A stretch of 64,000 nucleotides of DNA from Aporhodopirellula rubra (GTDB taxonomy: Bacteria > Planctomycetota > Planctomycetia > Pirellulales > Pirellulaceae). Below the pieces are notes generated by a model. That model was given only the letters and a program-made list of their open reading frames with translations, had not been told where the DNA came from and ran no database searches. The stretch covers positions 62,001-126,000 of the forward strand of contig NZ_JACHXU010000001.1 in the NCBI RefSeq assembly GCF_014192335.1. The letters run 5' to 3'. Shown here in pieces: positions 1 to 9,805 of the stretch (positions are counted from its first letter, which is position 1; every line of letters begins with the position of its first letter). The position numbers and the translations under genes were made by a program.

Positions 1-919
1 TTTTCCACAACACGAACCAAGGCAGCGTGGATGTCTTGAATCGAACCGACAACCCGCGTGCTCCTTTTGCATCGGCGATCATTGCATGCGCCATCCCCGA
101 TTCGTCAGCACACGGTTTGGCGAAATAAACTCGTTCTTGGTATCCCGATGTCGGACCGTCAAAGCGTTCCCAGCGGTCGATCTCTTCGGCCGCATGGTCG
201 TCACGTGGCGCGACTTCTTCAACGGCAACGTTCAATCGAGCGTCTTTGCCGAGCACGGGGCTGCCGAGGTTGATGTGATACAGCATTTGCATCGAGGCCG
301 GCGTCGACAGTTCGTTGGTTACGTCGTCGAGCAGTTCAACGTCATCGCGGTCGGCGTGGATCCGAACGCGGGTGCGCATTCGCAAGCGTTTGAAGAACAG
401 TTTGGCTTCGATCGTTTCGGCGACCAATTCGGCTCGCCCCGATGCCTCGTCGAATTCGACCGATATCGCGTCGGCGGGAGTGTTGGCGATATGACCGTGG
501 AGCGGATAAACCAACCGCCCCGACGCGTCGTGTTCGGGCGCACCGTTGCTCTCGAGTCCGCACCGGGCCACGAGTTCGTCGAAGCCCGACAGCCAACCCA
601 AACCGCTCGGCTCACTGACGTCGACGTAGTTCGGGTGAACCGGTCCAACGACAGGTGATTGCCACTGGTAGCGAATGCCTCCGGCCTGCATTCGCCAAAT
701 CGACATGCCGCGTGTCGGCAGGATGTCGACGTGCATGCGAGAGTTGGCCATGCGGATAATTTCGACGCCTTCGCTGACACCACCGCGGAAAACTCCGCTG
801 CGGATCGTCAGTTCTCCGACGCGGGTTTCGATTGTGAGATGCAGCGGGCTGGATTCGTCCCACTCAATTCGCTGTTCGCGGTCATCGGTCGTTCGCAGGA
901 CAATAGATTCAGTCGGCAT
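1..919 (-). CDS. DUF4432 family (aldose-epimerase-like) protein, 3' end cut by window edge
   Basis: This minus-strand frame is open from an ATG at 919 to the window's left edge, so the C-terminus is missing. About 306 residues are visible. The stretch reading RMHVDILPTRGMSIWRM, followed by GPVHPNYVD and later PLHGHIANTP, is typical of DUF4432. These proteins share the galactose-mutarotase/aldose-epimerase fold and are thought to act on sugars. I see no signal peptide, so it is probably cytoplasmic. An in-frame ATG at 1009 would add 30 residues of low-complexity character, so I prefer 919; neither start has a clear Shine-Dalgarno site. It is divergent from the cupin-type pseudogene at 1221, and the two may once have formed a small sugar-related locus. 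The exact substrate is unknown. Confidence 0.75.
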   Translation of the reverse strand, partial: MPTESIVLRTTDDREQRIEWDESSPLHLTIETRVGELTIRSGVFRGGVSEGVEIIRMANSRMHVDILPTRGMSIWRMQAGGIRYQWQSPVVGPVHPNYVDVSEPSGLGWLSGFDELVARCGLESNGAPEHDASGRLVYPLHGHIANTPADAISVEFDEASGRAELVAETIEAKLFFKRLRMRTRVRIHADRDDVELLDDVTNELSTPASMQMLYHINLGSPVLGKDARLNVAVEEVAPRDDHAAEEIDRWERFDGPTSGYQERVYFAKPCADESGMAHAMIADAKGARGLSVRFKTSTLPWFVLWK

Positions 920-1220
920 GACGGAAAAAGGGGTTAAGGGAGATGGCGTATGATTGGAAAACCGCTCGGAAATCCGGCGGGAATTTTGGTGGTCGGAATC
1001 GACGTCCATGCGATGTCGCGGAGGTCGAATTGATTCGTCGTGAGATAAGTCAGATAGCGTCGAGGTCGAGTTAGGCAGCTCTAGGTGAATTCGTTTCGCG
1101 TAAGGCGTTGGGGTCAGGTGCGATCGGTGCCAAACGGGGTATCCTATAGACTGAGGCTGTGAATGCCGCCCCCCCCCGATTTTCCCGCTTTTATGCAAAT
1201 CTGTAAGCGGGGCCGCCCTG
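920..1220. other. intergenic region between divergent genes
   Basis: No gene is apparent. It separates the DUF4432 gene from the cupin-type pseudogene and should hold both promoters. It contains a run of nine C residues near 1171. I could not assign promoter boxes. Confidence 0.4.
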
Positions 1221-2527
1221 ATGAGCAACGTGAAATTAGATGAAGGCCTCCTAAAAGGCGACAGTGTCACCAAGTTACTCGATTAGGCAATGGATGCGGG
1301 TGACGGACTTTTGCGTCTGACGCCTACCTGGGTGCCTCGCTCGTTCTTGCACCCCGGACGCCGGATCAAATTGCATCCTGGTGATTATTACCGCTTTGGA
1401 GCCGATCGGGGCGGAATCGGCAAACGATGGTTCGGCAGCACGACTGAGGCTGCTAACGATGGGCGTGTTTGGCACGATGGCCTCAGTTTTGCCTTTTCGA
1501 AGGAAAAAAATTCTTGCTCAAAGATGCCGTCGCCGAACGAGGTGTTGATCTCGTCGGAAAATCGGTCTTCAAAAAGTATGATCGATGGCCAGTGTATTCG
1601 AAATTCTTCGACAACATGGGGCCGATTCCGCATCACATGCACCAGTCGTTCGAGGACACGAAACTGGTCGGGCAAGAGGGCAAGCCGGAGAGTTATTATT
1701 TCCCGCCACAGATCAACAATATCGATAACAACTTTGCCCACACGTTCATGGGGCTCGAGCTCAGGCTCAAGCCCGGCACGGAACCCGCCGATGTTCGGCG
1801 ATGTTTGGAAAACTGGAACGCGGGCGACAATGGCATCCTCGACCTCAGCCGCGCGTACCGCCTCAAGCGGGGGACCGGTTGGTTGATCCCACCGAGAGTC
1901 CTGCACGCACCAGGTTTACTCTGCACGTAAGAACCCCAATGGGGCAGCGGCGTGTTCGGCATGTATCAATCGGTCGTCGACGGCCGCTACGTGCCTTGGT
2001 CACTGTTGGTCAAAGACATGCCTGAAGAGAAACACCAGGACCTGGACTTCATCGTCGGCCAGTTGGAATGGGACAAGAACGTGGACACCCACTTCAAGAA
2101 CAGCAACTATCTCGAACCCGTCCGCGACAAAAAACGCAGTGGCGACGGATACGATGACCTTTGGATCGTCTACAGAACCGTCGATGGACAGCAGTTCTTC
2201 AGTGCCAAAGAGTTGACATCGCAACCGGGTGCGAAGTGCACCTTGCAAGACGGTGCAACGAGCAGTTGGATCACGGTGCAGGGACGCGGACGAATGGGAT
2301 CACTCGATCTGCAAACGCCAGCCATGATTCGTTTCGGCGAAAACACGACTGACGAGGTCTTCATCTCACACGTCGCGGCAACCAAGGATGTTGAGATCGA
2401 AAACCTCGGCAGCGAACCGCTCGTGAGGCTTCGTTACTTTGGCCCCGACGCCCACTCTGATTTGCCCAAAGCGGGGTTTCGAGAAAATTGCGTCGGCTCA
2501 CGTTACATGCTGAGCCCGACTCGTTGA
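1221..2527 (+). pseudogene. cupin-type protein, disrupted by two in-frame stops and one frameshift
   Basis: Read together, the pieces form one ~435-residue protein starting MSNVKLDEGLLKGDSVTK at 1221. Codon 22 is TAG (1284-1286), where the context LLD-x-AMDAGDG suggests an ancestral Gln. The frame continues through TPTWVPRSFLHPGRRIKLHP to about 1485-1500, where a one-base deletion moves the reading into the next frame (FEGKKFLLKDAVAERG). A TAA at 1928-1930 (GLLCT-stop-EPQWGSG) then interrupts it, most simply a former Tyr codon. The frame runs on in phase to 2527 (DLWIVYRTVDGQQFF, TTDEVFISHVAA). The two halves look like a bicupin, judging by the GTGWLIPPRVLHAPG and AMIRFGENTTDEVFIS segments. 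The function of the ancestor is unknown. Three lesions in about 700 bases make a genuine pseudogene more likely than sequencing error. Confidence 0.7.
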
Positions 2528-2626
2528 CCTACCGATCGCTCCGTCGACCGGTAACTCCAACTTGAGCAGACTTCGATCACGCTGGCGATCGGTATGCTCT
2601 TTCTAAATCTCGTAACCGGGGTCGGC

Positions 2627-3349
2627 TTAGTACAAGCGGAACTCGATCGATCCGTTCAGCACGACCGCGTCTTCGGTGTCGACCTGTCCAGCTCGCCACA
2701 CGGCGAAGTCGTCGAAGTAGTTCAGTCCGAAGATCGCACGGGCTGGGATGCCACAGCAGTCGAATTCGGTTTTGATGTCGAACCCGTACGTGGTCGTGAA
2801 TCCACCGGTCGTTCCCGTGTTGAATCCACCGGCTCCGTCATCGCCGACGTAGGCCCCGTCGAGGTCGTACAGACCCAACGTCAGGTCGAGCCATACGGGC
2901 GTGCGGCCGAAACAGGTTTCCCATCCGGTGACGACTTTGGCACCTTGGTAGTTCGACTCGATGTCGTGTCCCACGGTGTCTTGGTCCCAATCCATCATGC
3001 TGTAGCCGAAGCCGGCCGACAGGTGATGTTTGCCAAAGTCCCACGTGTCACGAAGCAACACGTCCACGCCGACCATTTCGGCCGAGTCGGAGATGCCGTA
3101 CGTAACTCCCGATTCGATGCTCGTCCGGTAACCATCAAAACGATGGTGTCCCGAAAGCCCAAGAACCGTGCCAACCGAATCACCCGAGTCGTTGGCGAGG
3201 TCCGGCAACAGCGGAGCCCAAAGGCCAACGGACGAATTCAGTTCGGTGCCTTCAATGGCAGATGCCGAGTTGGCACCGAGGGTGAGCCACCCGGTGAGCG
3301 TCATGACGACGACACCGCTGAGGCTCCAAAGTGATCTATTGCAACGCAT
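2627..3349 (-). CDS. Small secreted protein, outer-membrane beta-barrel-like
   Basis: The 240-aa product starts MRCNRSLWSLSG and has a clear signal peptide: basic start, hydrophobic core, cleavage probably after ANSASA near residue 31. The mature part alternates short polar and aromatic strands (HHLSAGFGYSMMDWD, VWLDLTLGLYDLDGAY, ARAIFGLNYFDDF) and ends SIEFRLY. A terminal aromatic residue is typical of outer-membrane barrel proteins. I do not recognise a named family; planctomycetes carry many such proteins. An upstream in-frame ATG at 3406 would add 19 residues before the signal peptide and is less likely. The opposite strand has a long open frame (2594-3334) without such features. The gene is convergent with the cupin pseudogene and divergent from the kinase. 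Confidence 0.65.
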   Translation of the reverse strand: MRCNRSLWSLSGVVVMTLTGWLTLGANSASAIEGTELNSSVGLWAPLLPDLANDSGDSVGTVLGLSGHHRFDGYRTSIESGVTYGISDSAEMVGVDVLLRDTWDFGKHHLSAGFGYSMMDWDQDTVGHDIESNYQGAKVVTGWETCFGRTPVWLDLTLGLYDLDGAYVGDDGAGGFNTGTTGGFTTTYGFDIKTEFDCCGIPARAIFGLNYFDDFAVWRAGQVDTEDAVVLNGSIEFRLY

Positions 3350-3583
3350 GGCCGGAGAGTTCCACGGTGAATATTGGTTTGGGTGCAAAGCCAGCCTCGG
3401 CACCATCTATCGCTCCGGTTGTATCGGAGCCTGCGTCGGCATCCCTCGATCGGACCATGAAGTTTTCACGTCGCGAATCGCAAAATGTGTGGCGTTGCTC
3501 GACGTAGTGAAACCTTGCAAAGGGAAGTGTTTTTGCTCAAGTCACTGGTCGATCCGGACGGGGGATGGGTTATAACGACAATC

Positions 3584-5878
3584 ATGGACGTGACACCCGA
3601 GCCCGCCGCCGATGACCGAGACTCTGCCACCAGAAGTGCTTCCGCGGACGCCTGCGCAGCCGGTGACGACAACGCGTCGCTCGATGAAATCATGCTCGAA
3701 TGCCTGCAGGCGTTCTCCGATGCCGAGAATACCGATGCGCCCGAATGTCTGGTCGCGTATCTGCCTGACGCTGACGACGACACCCGGCATTTCGTTCTTG
3801 TCGAGTTAATCAAACTGCAGATGGCAATGGCGGTGGAATCGGGATGCCCACGTCCGCTCGAGCACTATTACACGGCGTTGCCCGACCTGATCACTCCCGA
3901 GTCGACGCCGCTTGACCTCGTCATGGAAGACATCCAGTTGCAGCGTGAATGCGGGCTGGAACCCGGATATGCCGAGTTTGCCGCTCGCTATCCTCAATAC
4001 GCTGACTCGCTCGCCCCCTTGCTCGGCGTTTGCGAAACTGCCATGCCTCGCGAGCAAACTCAGCCACCCGACCCGATCGATCCGGGGGCCACTGTCGATG
4101 ATTTCGAGATCCTCCAACTACTCGGTAAAGGTGCCTTCGCGCACGTCTATCTCGCTCGCCAAATCTCGATGTCACGTCTTGTTGCGGTCAAAGTTTCGCG
4201 AGCGAAAAAATGTCTTGTTAACGAGGACGGGGAATCACGGGCGCTCGCGCAGTTCGATCATCCCAACATCATCCGCGTCTTCGATCAGCGGTTCCTGGAT
4301 GACCCGCCACTGCATTTGCTGTACATGCAGTTTCATCCTGGTGGCACTTTGGCGGACGTGATCGCGAAAGCCAAAACAACCCACCGCATGCGACGTCGCG
4401 GAAGTCTGTTGCTGCAGTCGGTCGATGAGAATCTGTTGGCTGCCGCGCAAGTCGTTCCCGAACGTTCGGCTGTTCGCGAGTGGATCCGCGATGTCGAGTG
4501 GCCCAAACTCGTGGCTTGGATCGGTATCCAAATCGCTCACGCGTTGCAGACCGCTCATGACACCGGTGTGTTGCATCGCGATGTGAAACCCGCCAACGTT
4601 CTGCTCACTGCGGAGGGCATTCCGCAACTCGCTGATTTCAACGTCAGCCTCGCGGGAGCGGCCGGACGAGCCGGCGCCGCCTGTTCGCTCGGCGGGTCCG
4701 TCGGTTACATGTCACCCGAACACCTCCGCGCGATCACGGCCAATGTGATGGCACCGAAAGAAGACGTGCGGGAGCGGGCTGATTTGTATTCGTTGGCGGT
4801 CTTGCTCTGGGAGTTATGGCAGGGCACGCGACCGTTCGATTGTGCCGCCAACGCCGACTCGTGGACGCAAGCGGTGTCGAACCAACTCGATGGCAGGTTG
4901 AAAGAATTGCGACCGCCTGATCGAGACGATACGGCGTCTCAGCGTGTGCTCGAATCGGTGCTCCGCAAAGCCCTCTCAGCCGACCCCGATTCGCGACCAT
5001 GGAGCGGGTCTGAATTTGCAGGAAGTCTGCGTTTAGCCGTGCATCCCGAGGCCGCCGAACTGTTTGAACCCAACCCGAACTCATGGACGGCTTGGTTGAT
5101 GCGCCGCTCCCCTTGGTGGGTCACGATCGTGGTCATCCTCCTGCCCAACATGGCGGCCGGTCGATTTCACTATCTGTACAACTTCAACGAGATCATGACC
5201 GAGACCACGCAGAACGGTCTCGATGCACTCTCGTATCAAATTAACCTGACGTTTTTTCCCATTTGTGCACTGTTGGTGATCGCTTTCACGCGAGCACCGA
5301 TGCGGGCGTTGCAGGCCGCGTCCGCAGGTCACGCAGTGAATCACTCTGACGTGAAGGCGACCTTGCAACTCGGGCATCTCGCCGCGTTGATCGGTGGCGG
5401 TTGTTGGATTTTCGCCGGCGTCTTGATGCCGTATTTGTTGGCGAGACGGTTTCCTGAATTCACGACCAGCCAATCGATTCATCTTTTCGTCTCATCGCTG
5501 GTTTGTGGTGGCGTGGCGATGATCTATCCGTTCTTCTCGCTCGGTTTGATTTGCGCCGGTGCGTACTACCCCAAAATGATCCGCCCCACCATGCAGGATC
5601 CGGAGTTCGAGCGGAACGCGGGACGAGTGATCGGGCAAAGTGAATCCTACTTGTTGATCGCCGCGTTGATCCCACTCGTCGGTGCGGCACTGTTGATTTT
5701 CAGCGAAAGCCAATCGCGGCATTTCATGTTGATCGCGATTATCGCCGGAATGATCGGGCTACTGGGGTCGTTCATCGCCTATCGAAAAATGGTCCAGATG
5801 TGGGGACGGCTCGGCGAAGTTCTCTCGGTTTCGGGGGCGACCGTTCCCGGCGATAGTCGAGGTAACCGCGGCGTCTAA
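3584..5878 (+). CDS. Membrane-bound Ser/Thr protein kinase (planctomycete type)
   Basis: The 764-aa protein has an acidic N-terminal region of ~175 residues, a protein kinase domain (~175-470) and six predicted membrane segments (~508-750). The kinase shows the glycine loop LGKGAFAHVYLA (~180), the VAVK lysine (~203), HRDVKPANVLL (~331) and MSPEHL (APE-like). The metal-binding DFG is instead DFN (LADFNVS, ~351). This Gly-to-Asn change could alter activation, although HRD, the VAVK lysine and the DFx Asp are all present. The C-terminal multi-pass membrane tail places it in the cytoplasmic membrane with the kinase domain inside. An upstream in-frame ATG at 3485 would add 33 residues; I prefer 3584 because the acidic N-terminal region begins there. 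The substrate is unknown, and neighbours do not suggest an operon. Confidence 0.85.
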   Translation: MDVTPEPAADDRDSATRSASADACAAGDDNASLDEIMLECLQAFSDAENTDAPECLVAYLPDADDDTRHFVLVELIKLQMAMAVESGCPRPLEHYYTALPDLITPESTPLDLVMEDIQLQRECGLEPGYAEFAARYPQYADSLAPLLGVCETAMPREQTQPPDPIDPGATVDDFEILQLLGKGAFAHVYLARQISMSRLVAVKVSRAKKCLVNEDGESRALAQFDHPNIIRVFDQRFLDDPPLHLLYMQFHPGGTLADVIAKAKTTHRMRRRGSLLLQSVDENLLAAAQVVPERSAVREWIRDVEWPKLVAWIGIQIAHALQTAHDTGVLHRDVKPANVLLTAEGIPQLADFNVSLAGAAGRAGAACSLGGSVGYMSPEHLRAITANVMAPKEDVRERADLYSLAVLLWELWQGTRPFDCAANADSWTQAVSNQLDGRLKELRPPDRDDTASQRVLESVLRKALSADPDSRPWSGSEFAGSLRLAVHPEAAELFEPNPNSWTAWLMRRSPWWVTIVVILLPNMAAGRFHYLYNFNEIMTETTQNGLDALSYQINLTFFPICALLVIAFTRAPMRALQAASAGHAVNHSDVKATLQLGHLAALIGGGCWIFAGVLMPYLLARRFPEFTTSQSIHLFVSSLVCGGVAMIYPFFSLGLICAGAYYPKMIRPTMQDPEFERNAGRVIGQSESYLLIAALIPLVGAALLIFSESQSRHFMLIAIIAGMIGLLGSFIAYRKMVQMWGRLGEVLSVSGATVPGDSRGNRGV

Positions 5879-5955
5879 CGAGTGCCCACGGCTCGATGTG
5901 GTGTCCGGCGTGGCGTCCAACGTGGAGGGTGTCACGGCGTGAGGTGTGTTCCCTG

Positions 5956-7839
5956 TTATTGCAGGTGCGGTAGCAGTTCGTCGACGAGAGTCTCGTCAAG
6001 ATTCTCGAGGCTTGTCATGACTTTCTTGCGTTCGTCCGCCGTGAACAGCTCGATCGCTTTCGCGAGCCAGTGCACGTTAGGGAAATAGTGATAACCCTTG
6101 CGTTTCTTGATTCGAACCCGTTCTTCGCTGAGTCCGCCGAGAAGTGCGAGAATCGTGTCGCACCGTTTGCGATAATTGCATGCCGACAACTTGTAGGCGA
6201 TCAATTGATCGTCGAACGTGATCGCCTTTTTGTTGACCTGATGCGATAAGTGTTCGGCTAAGAATTCCAGCGCGGCCCGATCTTTCGCCGAAACACTATG
6301 CACCAACAGTTCCAGGTCGCGAGCTTCCACGAAATCGTCGAGCCAGCGTGAATCGAGGCGAACGCCGTTCTTCTTTTGGCTCGCCTGCATTTCGCCTTCG
6401 CCCGCGTCCCAACTCCATTCGCCGAACAAACTGTCACGGCCGAGGTTCTCGATCGCTGATCGGAACTCAACGTATTTGTGAGCTTCCTGTTTGGCTTGCG
6501 CGGTTTGTTTGCCCCGCTTCTTGGGCTTGGGGTCGCCTGAATACACGCGGTAGAGTGGAGAGAACGTGTCGTAAAAGGTTGCCGCTGGATAGCTCTGCAG
6601 CGCCGCACGCAGGCACGACCCGATCAATTCTTCAGGAGCATCGACGTGATGACTGGCAATCAATCCGATCTGTGCGGGTTTCCCGTGATCAAGGCTCCAG
6701 TTCACGATCGCCTGCAAGATGTCGCTGCCGGTTGAGTACTTTCCACGCACGCTCAGAAGATCGTCCCAGCGATCGAGTATTTCTTTGGCAAACTTTTGCA
6801 ATGCCGCGTCGTTGCGGAGCGTGAAGCACGCCCATCCCGCTTGAAAACGGTTGATCAATTCATCGGCTTGTGTCTTTTCAGCGCTGCTGAGTTTGGGCTT
6901 GTCAAGCAAAGGTTGCAATTCGACGAGCGTGCCCCTGAGTAACTCCAAAACGAGTTTCAAACGCGACTTGCTGTATTGCTCGCGGATTGCCGACGCGACC
7001 CTCCATGATTCCTCGCCTTTCAATCGTGAGACGAGGAGTTCGTTGACTTCTGGTTTGTCGAATAAAGCGAGTCGCGAATAGGTCGCTTCGCGCACTTCAC
7101 GCTGTTTCGAAACCGCCTGCTGCATTAGCAGTTCCAGGTCGCTGGGGTCGTCGCCGAGGCACGCGACCGCGGCGAGCTTCATTTCTTTTGATCCATTCTC
7201 GAATGCATCCAGAACCATCGGTCTGGCTTTTGGGGGAACCAACCGATGAAGGATTCGCAATCGCCGTCCATCACCGCTCTTGCCTTTAATCGTGATCGCA
7301 TCTTCGATCAACGGCACGATCGAAGGCCCATAATCGCCGACGATCTTTTCCATGAGTTCCGCCATTTCGGAGTACCGGTCATCCAGTCCCGCGACCGCGT
7401 GATTGACGAGGCGGGGATCCTGAAACACGCCTTGCTGATACGCTTTTCGAACCGTTTCCAAACGTCCCGACCCGCCACTCGAGAGAGCTTCGATGACCGG
7501 TTTGAGCAAACGAGCGGGGGTTTGAGTTTGCGTTAGAGGTATGCCAATACTCTTGATCGGTTTGATTCGTCCCTTGCCGCCGAGTTCGCCTTGCGTGTAC
7601 AGGATCGCCATCACGAGAGAACTGAGATCGAGTAGCGCCGCCGCGGACTCCTTTGGCGCCGCTTTGACCAGTCGCTCGACGCTTTGAGCAACCTTTGCAA
7701 ACACCGGAGCCTTCTGGCCACTTTTATTGAGAACAGGGATGAGTTTTTTCAGTCGGAAATCATCGGCAGCGAGGTTGCTGCCCGCGATCGCTAACCGACG
7801 GGTCTCATCGAACACTTGATGCAATGCGGCAATCGACAT
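5956..7839 (-). CDS. HEAT/ARM-like alpha-solenoid protein of the retron locus
   Basis: This 627-aa protein has no signal peptide or membrane segment. It is built of short amphipathic helix pairs, clearest in the middle: ALSSGGSGRLETVRKAYQQG, PSIVPLIEDAITIKG, EMKLAAVACLGDDPSDLELL and REVREATYSRLALFDKPEV. This is the spacing of HEAT/ARM repeats. I see no nuclease, TIR, ATPase or zinc-binding motif; in particular no CxC...CxH SWIM motif. An AGGA about 10 bases before the ATG supports the start. It is the last gene of a minus-strand run, 32 bases after the 203-aa gene that overlaps the reverse transcriptase. From memory of the published retron classification, type XIII retrons encode an ARM/HEAT-repeat protein, so this is the best candidate effector or effector scaffold. 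That role is inference. Confidence 0.7.
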   Translation of the reverse strand: MSIAALHQVFDETRRLAIAGSNLAADDFRLKKLIPVLNKSGQKAPVFAKVAQSVERLVKAAPKESAAALLDLSSLVMAILYTQGELGGKGRIKPIKSIGIPLTQTQTPARLLKPVIEALSSGGSGRLETVRKAYQQGVFQDPRLVNHAVAGLDDRYSEMAELMEKIVGDYGPSIVPLIEDAITIKGKSGDGRRLRILHRLVPPKARPMVLDAFENGSKEMKLAAVACLGDDPSDLELLMQQAVSKQREVREATYSRLALFDKPEVNELLVSRLKGEESWRVASAIREQYSKSRLKLVLELLRGTLVELQPLLDKPKLSSAEKTQADELINRFQAGWACFTLRNDAALQKFAKEILDRWDDLLSVRGKYSTGSDILQAIVNWSLDHGKPAQIGLIASHHVDAPEELIGSCLRAALQSYPAATFYDTFSPLYRVYSGDPKPKKRGKQTAQAKQEAHKYVEFRSAIENLGRDSLFGEWSWDAGEGEMQASQKKNGVRLDSRWLDDFVEARDLELLVHSVSAKDRAALEFLAEHLSHQVNKKAITFDDQLIAYKLSACNYRKRCDTILALLGGLSEERVRIKKRKGYHYFPNVHWLAKAIELFTADERKKVMTSLENLDETLVDELLPHLQ

Positions 7840-7871
7840 CAGTACGTTTCCTGGGAAGGAGCATTGGGGAA

Positions 7872-8483
7872 TCAGAGTTGGGGAATTTTGGTTGGCGTTG
7901 CGGCGGCAATCTCATCGGCAACGCACGGTAGGTTCGCTCGATCGGCGTCGCCGCGTGCCACGATGCGATCGACCAGGATGCGGCGCAGTGTGGGGTGCGA
8001 CAACACGACCGACATTGATTTCGGAGAGAGGTCCGTTTGAATGCCGATCGCCGAGAGTGGCCAACGGGCGGCCAGTTCGCGGATCGTCGTTCGTAGTGGA
8101 TCGAGTTGATTGGCGCCCGCACACCGACGGTCAATATCAGCGAGCACACGCAACACGAGGTCGACGGACCAGTGTTCGCTAGCGGACGTTCCCGACGGCC
8201 GGTTCGCCGCGAGGTCCGCCGGCAATTCCGTCGCGACGTCAATTCGGTCGAGCAAAGTACGGCAGAGAAAGTGCATCGTCTGTGCCGCCCAGCACGCACT
8301 ACGAAGGCACAGCGGTGGTGCGTCGCCGGGCGCATCGGAGCGAGCCAATCGGTCGGTCTCTCGAATGAAGGTGCGCAGTCGATCTTCATCCGCAGGCGAG
8401 ATCGCGTGCGTGTCAAATGAACCCACCACGACCACGCCGCCTTGGTTGATCGCGTCAAACACATCGCTGATCGGAGTCGTCAT
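7872..8483 (-). CDS. Uncharacterised 203-aa protein coupled to the retron RT
   Basis: The ATG at 8483 overlaps the reverse transcriptase stop (ATGA), and an AGGAG lies 7 bases upstream inside the RT gene, so it is translationally coupled. The product is soluble and mostly helical. Landmarks are GGVVVVGSFDTHA near the N-terminus, APPLCLRSACWAAQTMHFLC in the middle, and a C-terminal segment ARWPLSAIGIQT then HPTLRRILVDRIVARGDA. I cannot name the family. The C-terminal pattern reminds me of small helical proteins encoded beside MoxR-ATPase/vWA gene clusters, but this is memory only. An in-frame upstream start at 8582 would lie inside the RT gene and lacks support. Its position between RT and the solenoid gene makes it a likely retron component. 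Confidence 0.6.
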   Translation of the reverse strand: MTTPISDVFDAINQGGVVVVGSFDTHAISPADEDRLRTFIRETDRLARSDAPGDAPPLCLRSACWAAQTMHFLCRTLLDRIDVATELPADLAANRPSGTSASEHWSVDLVLRVLADIDRRCAGANQLDPLRTTIRELAARWPLSAIGIQTDLSPKSMSVVLSHPTLRRILVDRIVARGDADRANLPCVADEIAAATPTKIPQL

Positions 8484-9769
8484 GTCGTCTCCTGCTTTAA
8501 TACTTGGTCGAGCTGGGAACGCAATCGTTCTCCTTTTGCGGGGTCGACGAAGCCAACGTATCCGATCATGCCGGTCACCCATCCCAGGAAATCAGCGTGC
8601 CCCTCACGGTTCTGTGCTTCGAGCCCTTCCGTTTTGGCATGGTGCAGAATCGAACGCAGTTGGCGAACGGTTTCTCGCGGGACGCCGATGCGATCGTTCA
8701 CCACCAGCCCCGTGACGGTTTGTCGTCCGCTGCGACGCTGCACTCTCGTCTTGGAGTCGTTGATCGCAAACCGTTCGTCTCGAACGATGCCGCCGACTCG
8801 ATGCATCAAATACCCGATTTGCGAATCATCCTTGCCGCTCGTAGAGAACGAAAGGTCATCGGCGTAACGCGTGTACGTCCATCCCAATTTTTCGCACAAT
8901 CCCGTCAGTCGCCTGTCCATCGATCGGCAGACTAGATTGCTGATCGCGGGACTGGTGCACGCACCCTGTGGTAACTGCCTGGGACCCGTCGCAAGCCATA
9001 ACCGCGAATGGTTCACCGTGTCGATGCTACTCGCATTGACGTTGCTGGTATCCATGTCGATTGGCGTTCGAGGCGACTCGGTACACAGAAGCGCCAGCAC
9101 GGTCGCCGTTTGGCGACTGTATCCGAGCGACGCGAACCATCCCCGCACGCGTGGGAAGGTGATCGTCGGAAAGAAGTCCGAAAGATCCATGTTCACGATC
9201 ACGTCTTGGCCAACATGAGGTTGTGCCGCCGTTGTCGTGCTACGTCCAAGCACGAATCCGTGAGCAGCGTCATGCGGAGGAATCAATCGCAGAATCTCGC
9301 GGTCGATCCATCGACAGCATGCCGCAATCTGGGGACGTGGGGCGGCGATCGAACGCACTCCCCCGCTTTTCTTTTCTACGATGAAATGGATGTAATGGCA
9401 CGACGCCTGAGCGTCTCGATGATAAGCCAGCCATCGCAGCCTCCGAGCGGAAAATCCAATCGCTTCGGCGAGTTGTTCCGGTGTTTTGAGAACGGGCAGT
9501 CCGGCCGATGACAATCGTTCGACGTCCGTCACTCGTTGCCCGAGTTCGTAAGAAACACCATCACCGAGATAACCAAACGGTTCCGCCGCAGGGGCCGTTC
9601 GCCGGCGAGCCAACCATGACAAATCGAGTTGCTCTTTCAAGCGAACCGCAGGCAACGGTCGCTTCCGATGCAGGTTGAACGATTCGGCCATCGCGTGCCG
9701 ATCGGCCTCCGAAGTTTTCGGCAATTTCGGTGGCGCGATCAAGCGTCGGAGCGAATCCCACACGGACAT
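8480..9769 (-). CDS. Retron-type reverse transcriptase
   Basis: The 429-aa enzyme should copy the msd part of its own ncRNA into a branched, multicopy single-stranded DNA. An N-terminal extension (1-115) precedes the RT fingers and palm: KKSGGVRSI (~133), DLSDFFPTI with the first catalytic Asp (195), QGACTSPAISN (268-278) and the catalytic YADD (302-305). VTG follows at 352-354, a triplet characteristic of retron RTs and used to recognise the msr. There is no maturase or endonuclease domain, as a group II intron enzyme would have. GAGGAAGGG about 8 bases before ATG 9769 supports the start. The ncRNA ends 36 bases upstream, the classical arrangement. The phrases HDAAHGFVLGRS and LALLCTE resemble, from memory, the myxobacterial Mx162-type RTs placed in retron type XIII. 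Confidence 0.93.
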   Translation of the reverse strand: MSVWDSLRRLIAPPKLPKTSEADRHAMAESFNLHRKRPLPAVRLKEQLDLSWLARRRTAPAAEPFGYLGDGVSYELGQRVTDVERLSSAGLPVLKTPEQLAEAIGFSARRLRWLAYHRDAQASCHYIHFIVEKKSGGVRSIAAPRPQIAACCRWIDREILRLIPPHDAAHGFVLGRSTTTAAQPHVGQDVIVNMDLSDFFPTITFPRVRGWFASLGYSRQTATVLALLCTESPRTPIDMDTSNVNASSIDTVNHSRLWLATGPRQLPQGACTSPAISNLVCRSMDRRLTGLCEKLGWTYTRYADDLSFSTSGKDDSQIGYLMHRVGGIVRDERFAINDSKTRVQRRSGRQTVTGLVVNDRIGVPRETVRQLRSILHHAKTEGLEAQNREGHADFLGWVTGMIGYVGFVDPAKGERLRSQLDQVLKQETT

Positions 9770-9805
9770 TCGTTTAGCCCTTCCTCGTCACGGAGGAAAA
9801 TAAAA

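Noticed and set aside
2594-3334. 246-codon open frame on the plus strand
   Set aside because: It lies opposite the gene at 2627-3349, which has a signal peptide and an aromatic C-terminus; the plus frame shows no motif or ribosome site.
8480-9769. Group II intron or diversity-generating RT
   Set aside because: No maturase or HNH domain, no intron RNA ends and no template/variable repeat pair were seen, while an msr-msd with a1/a2 lies directly upstream.
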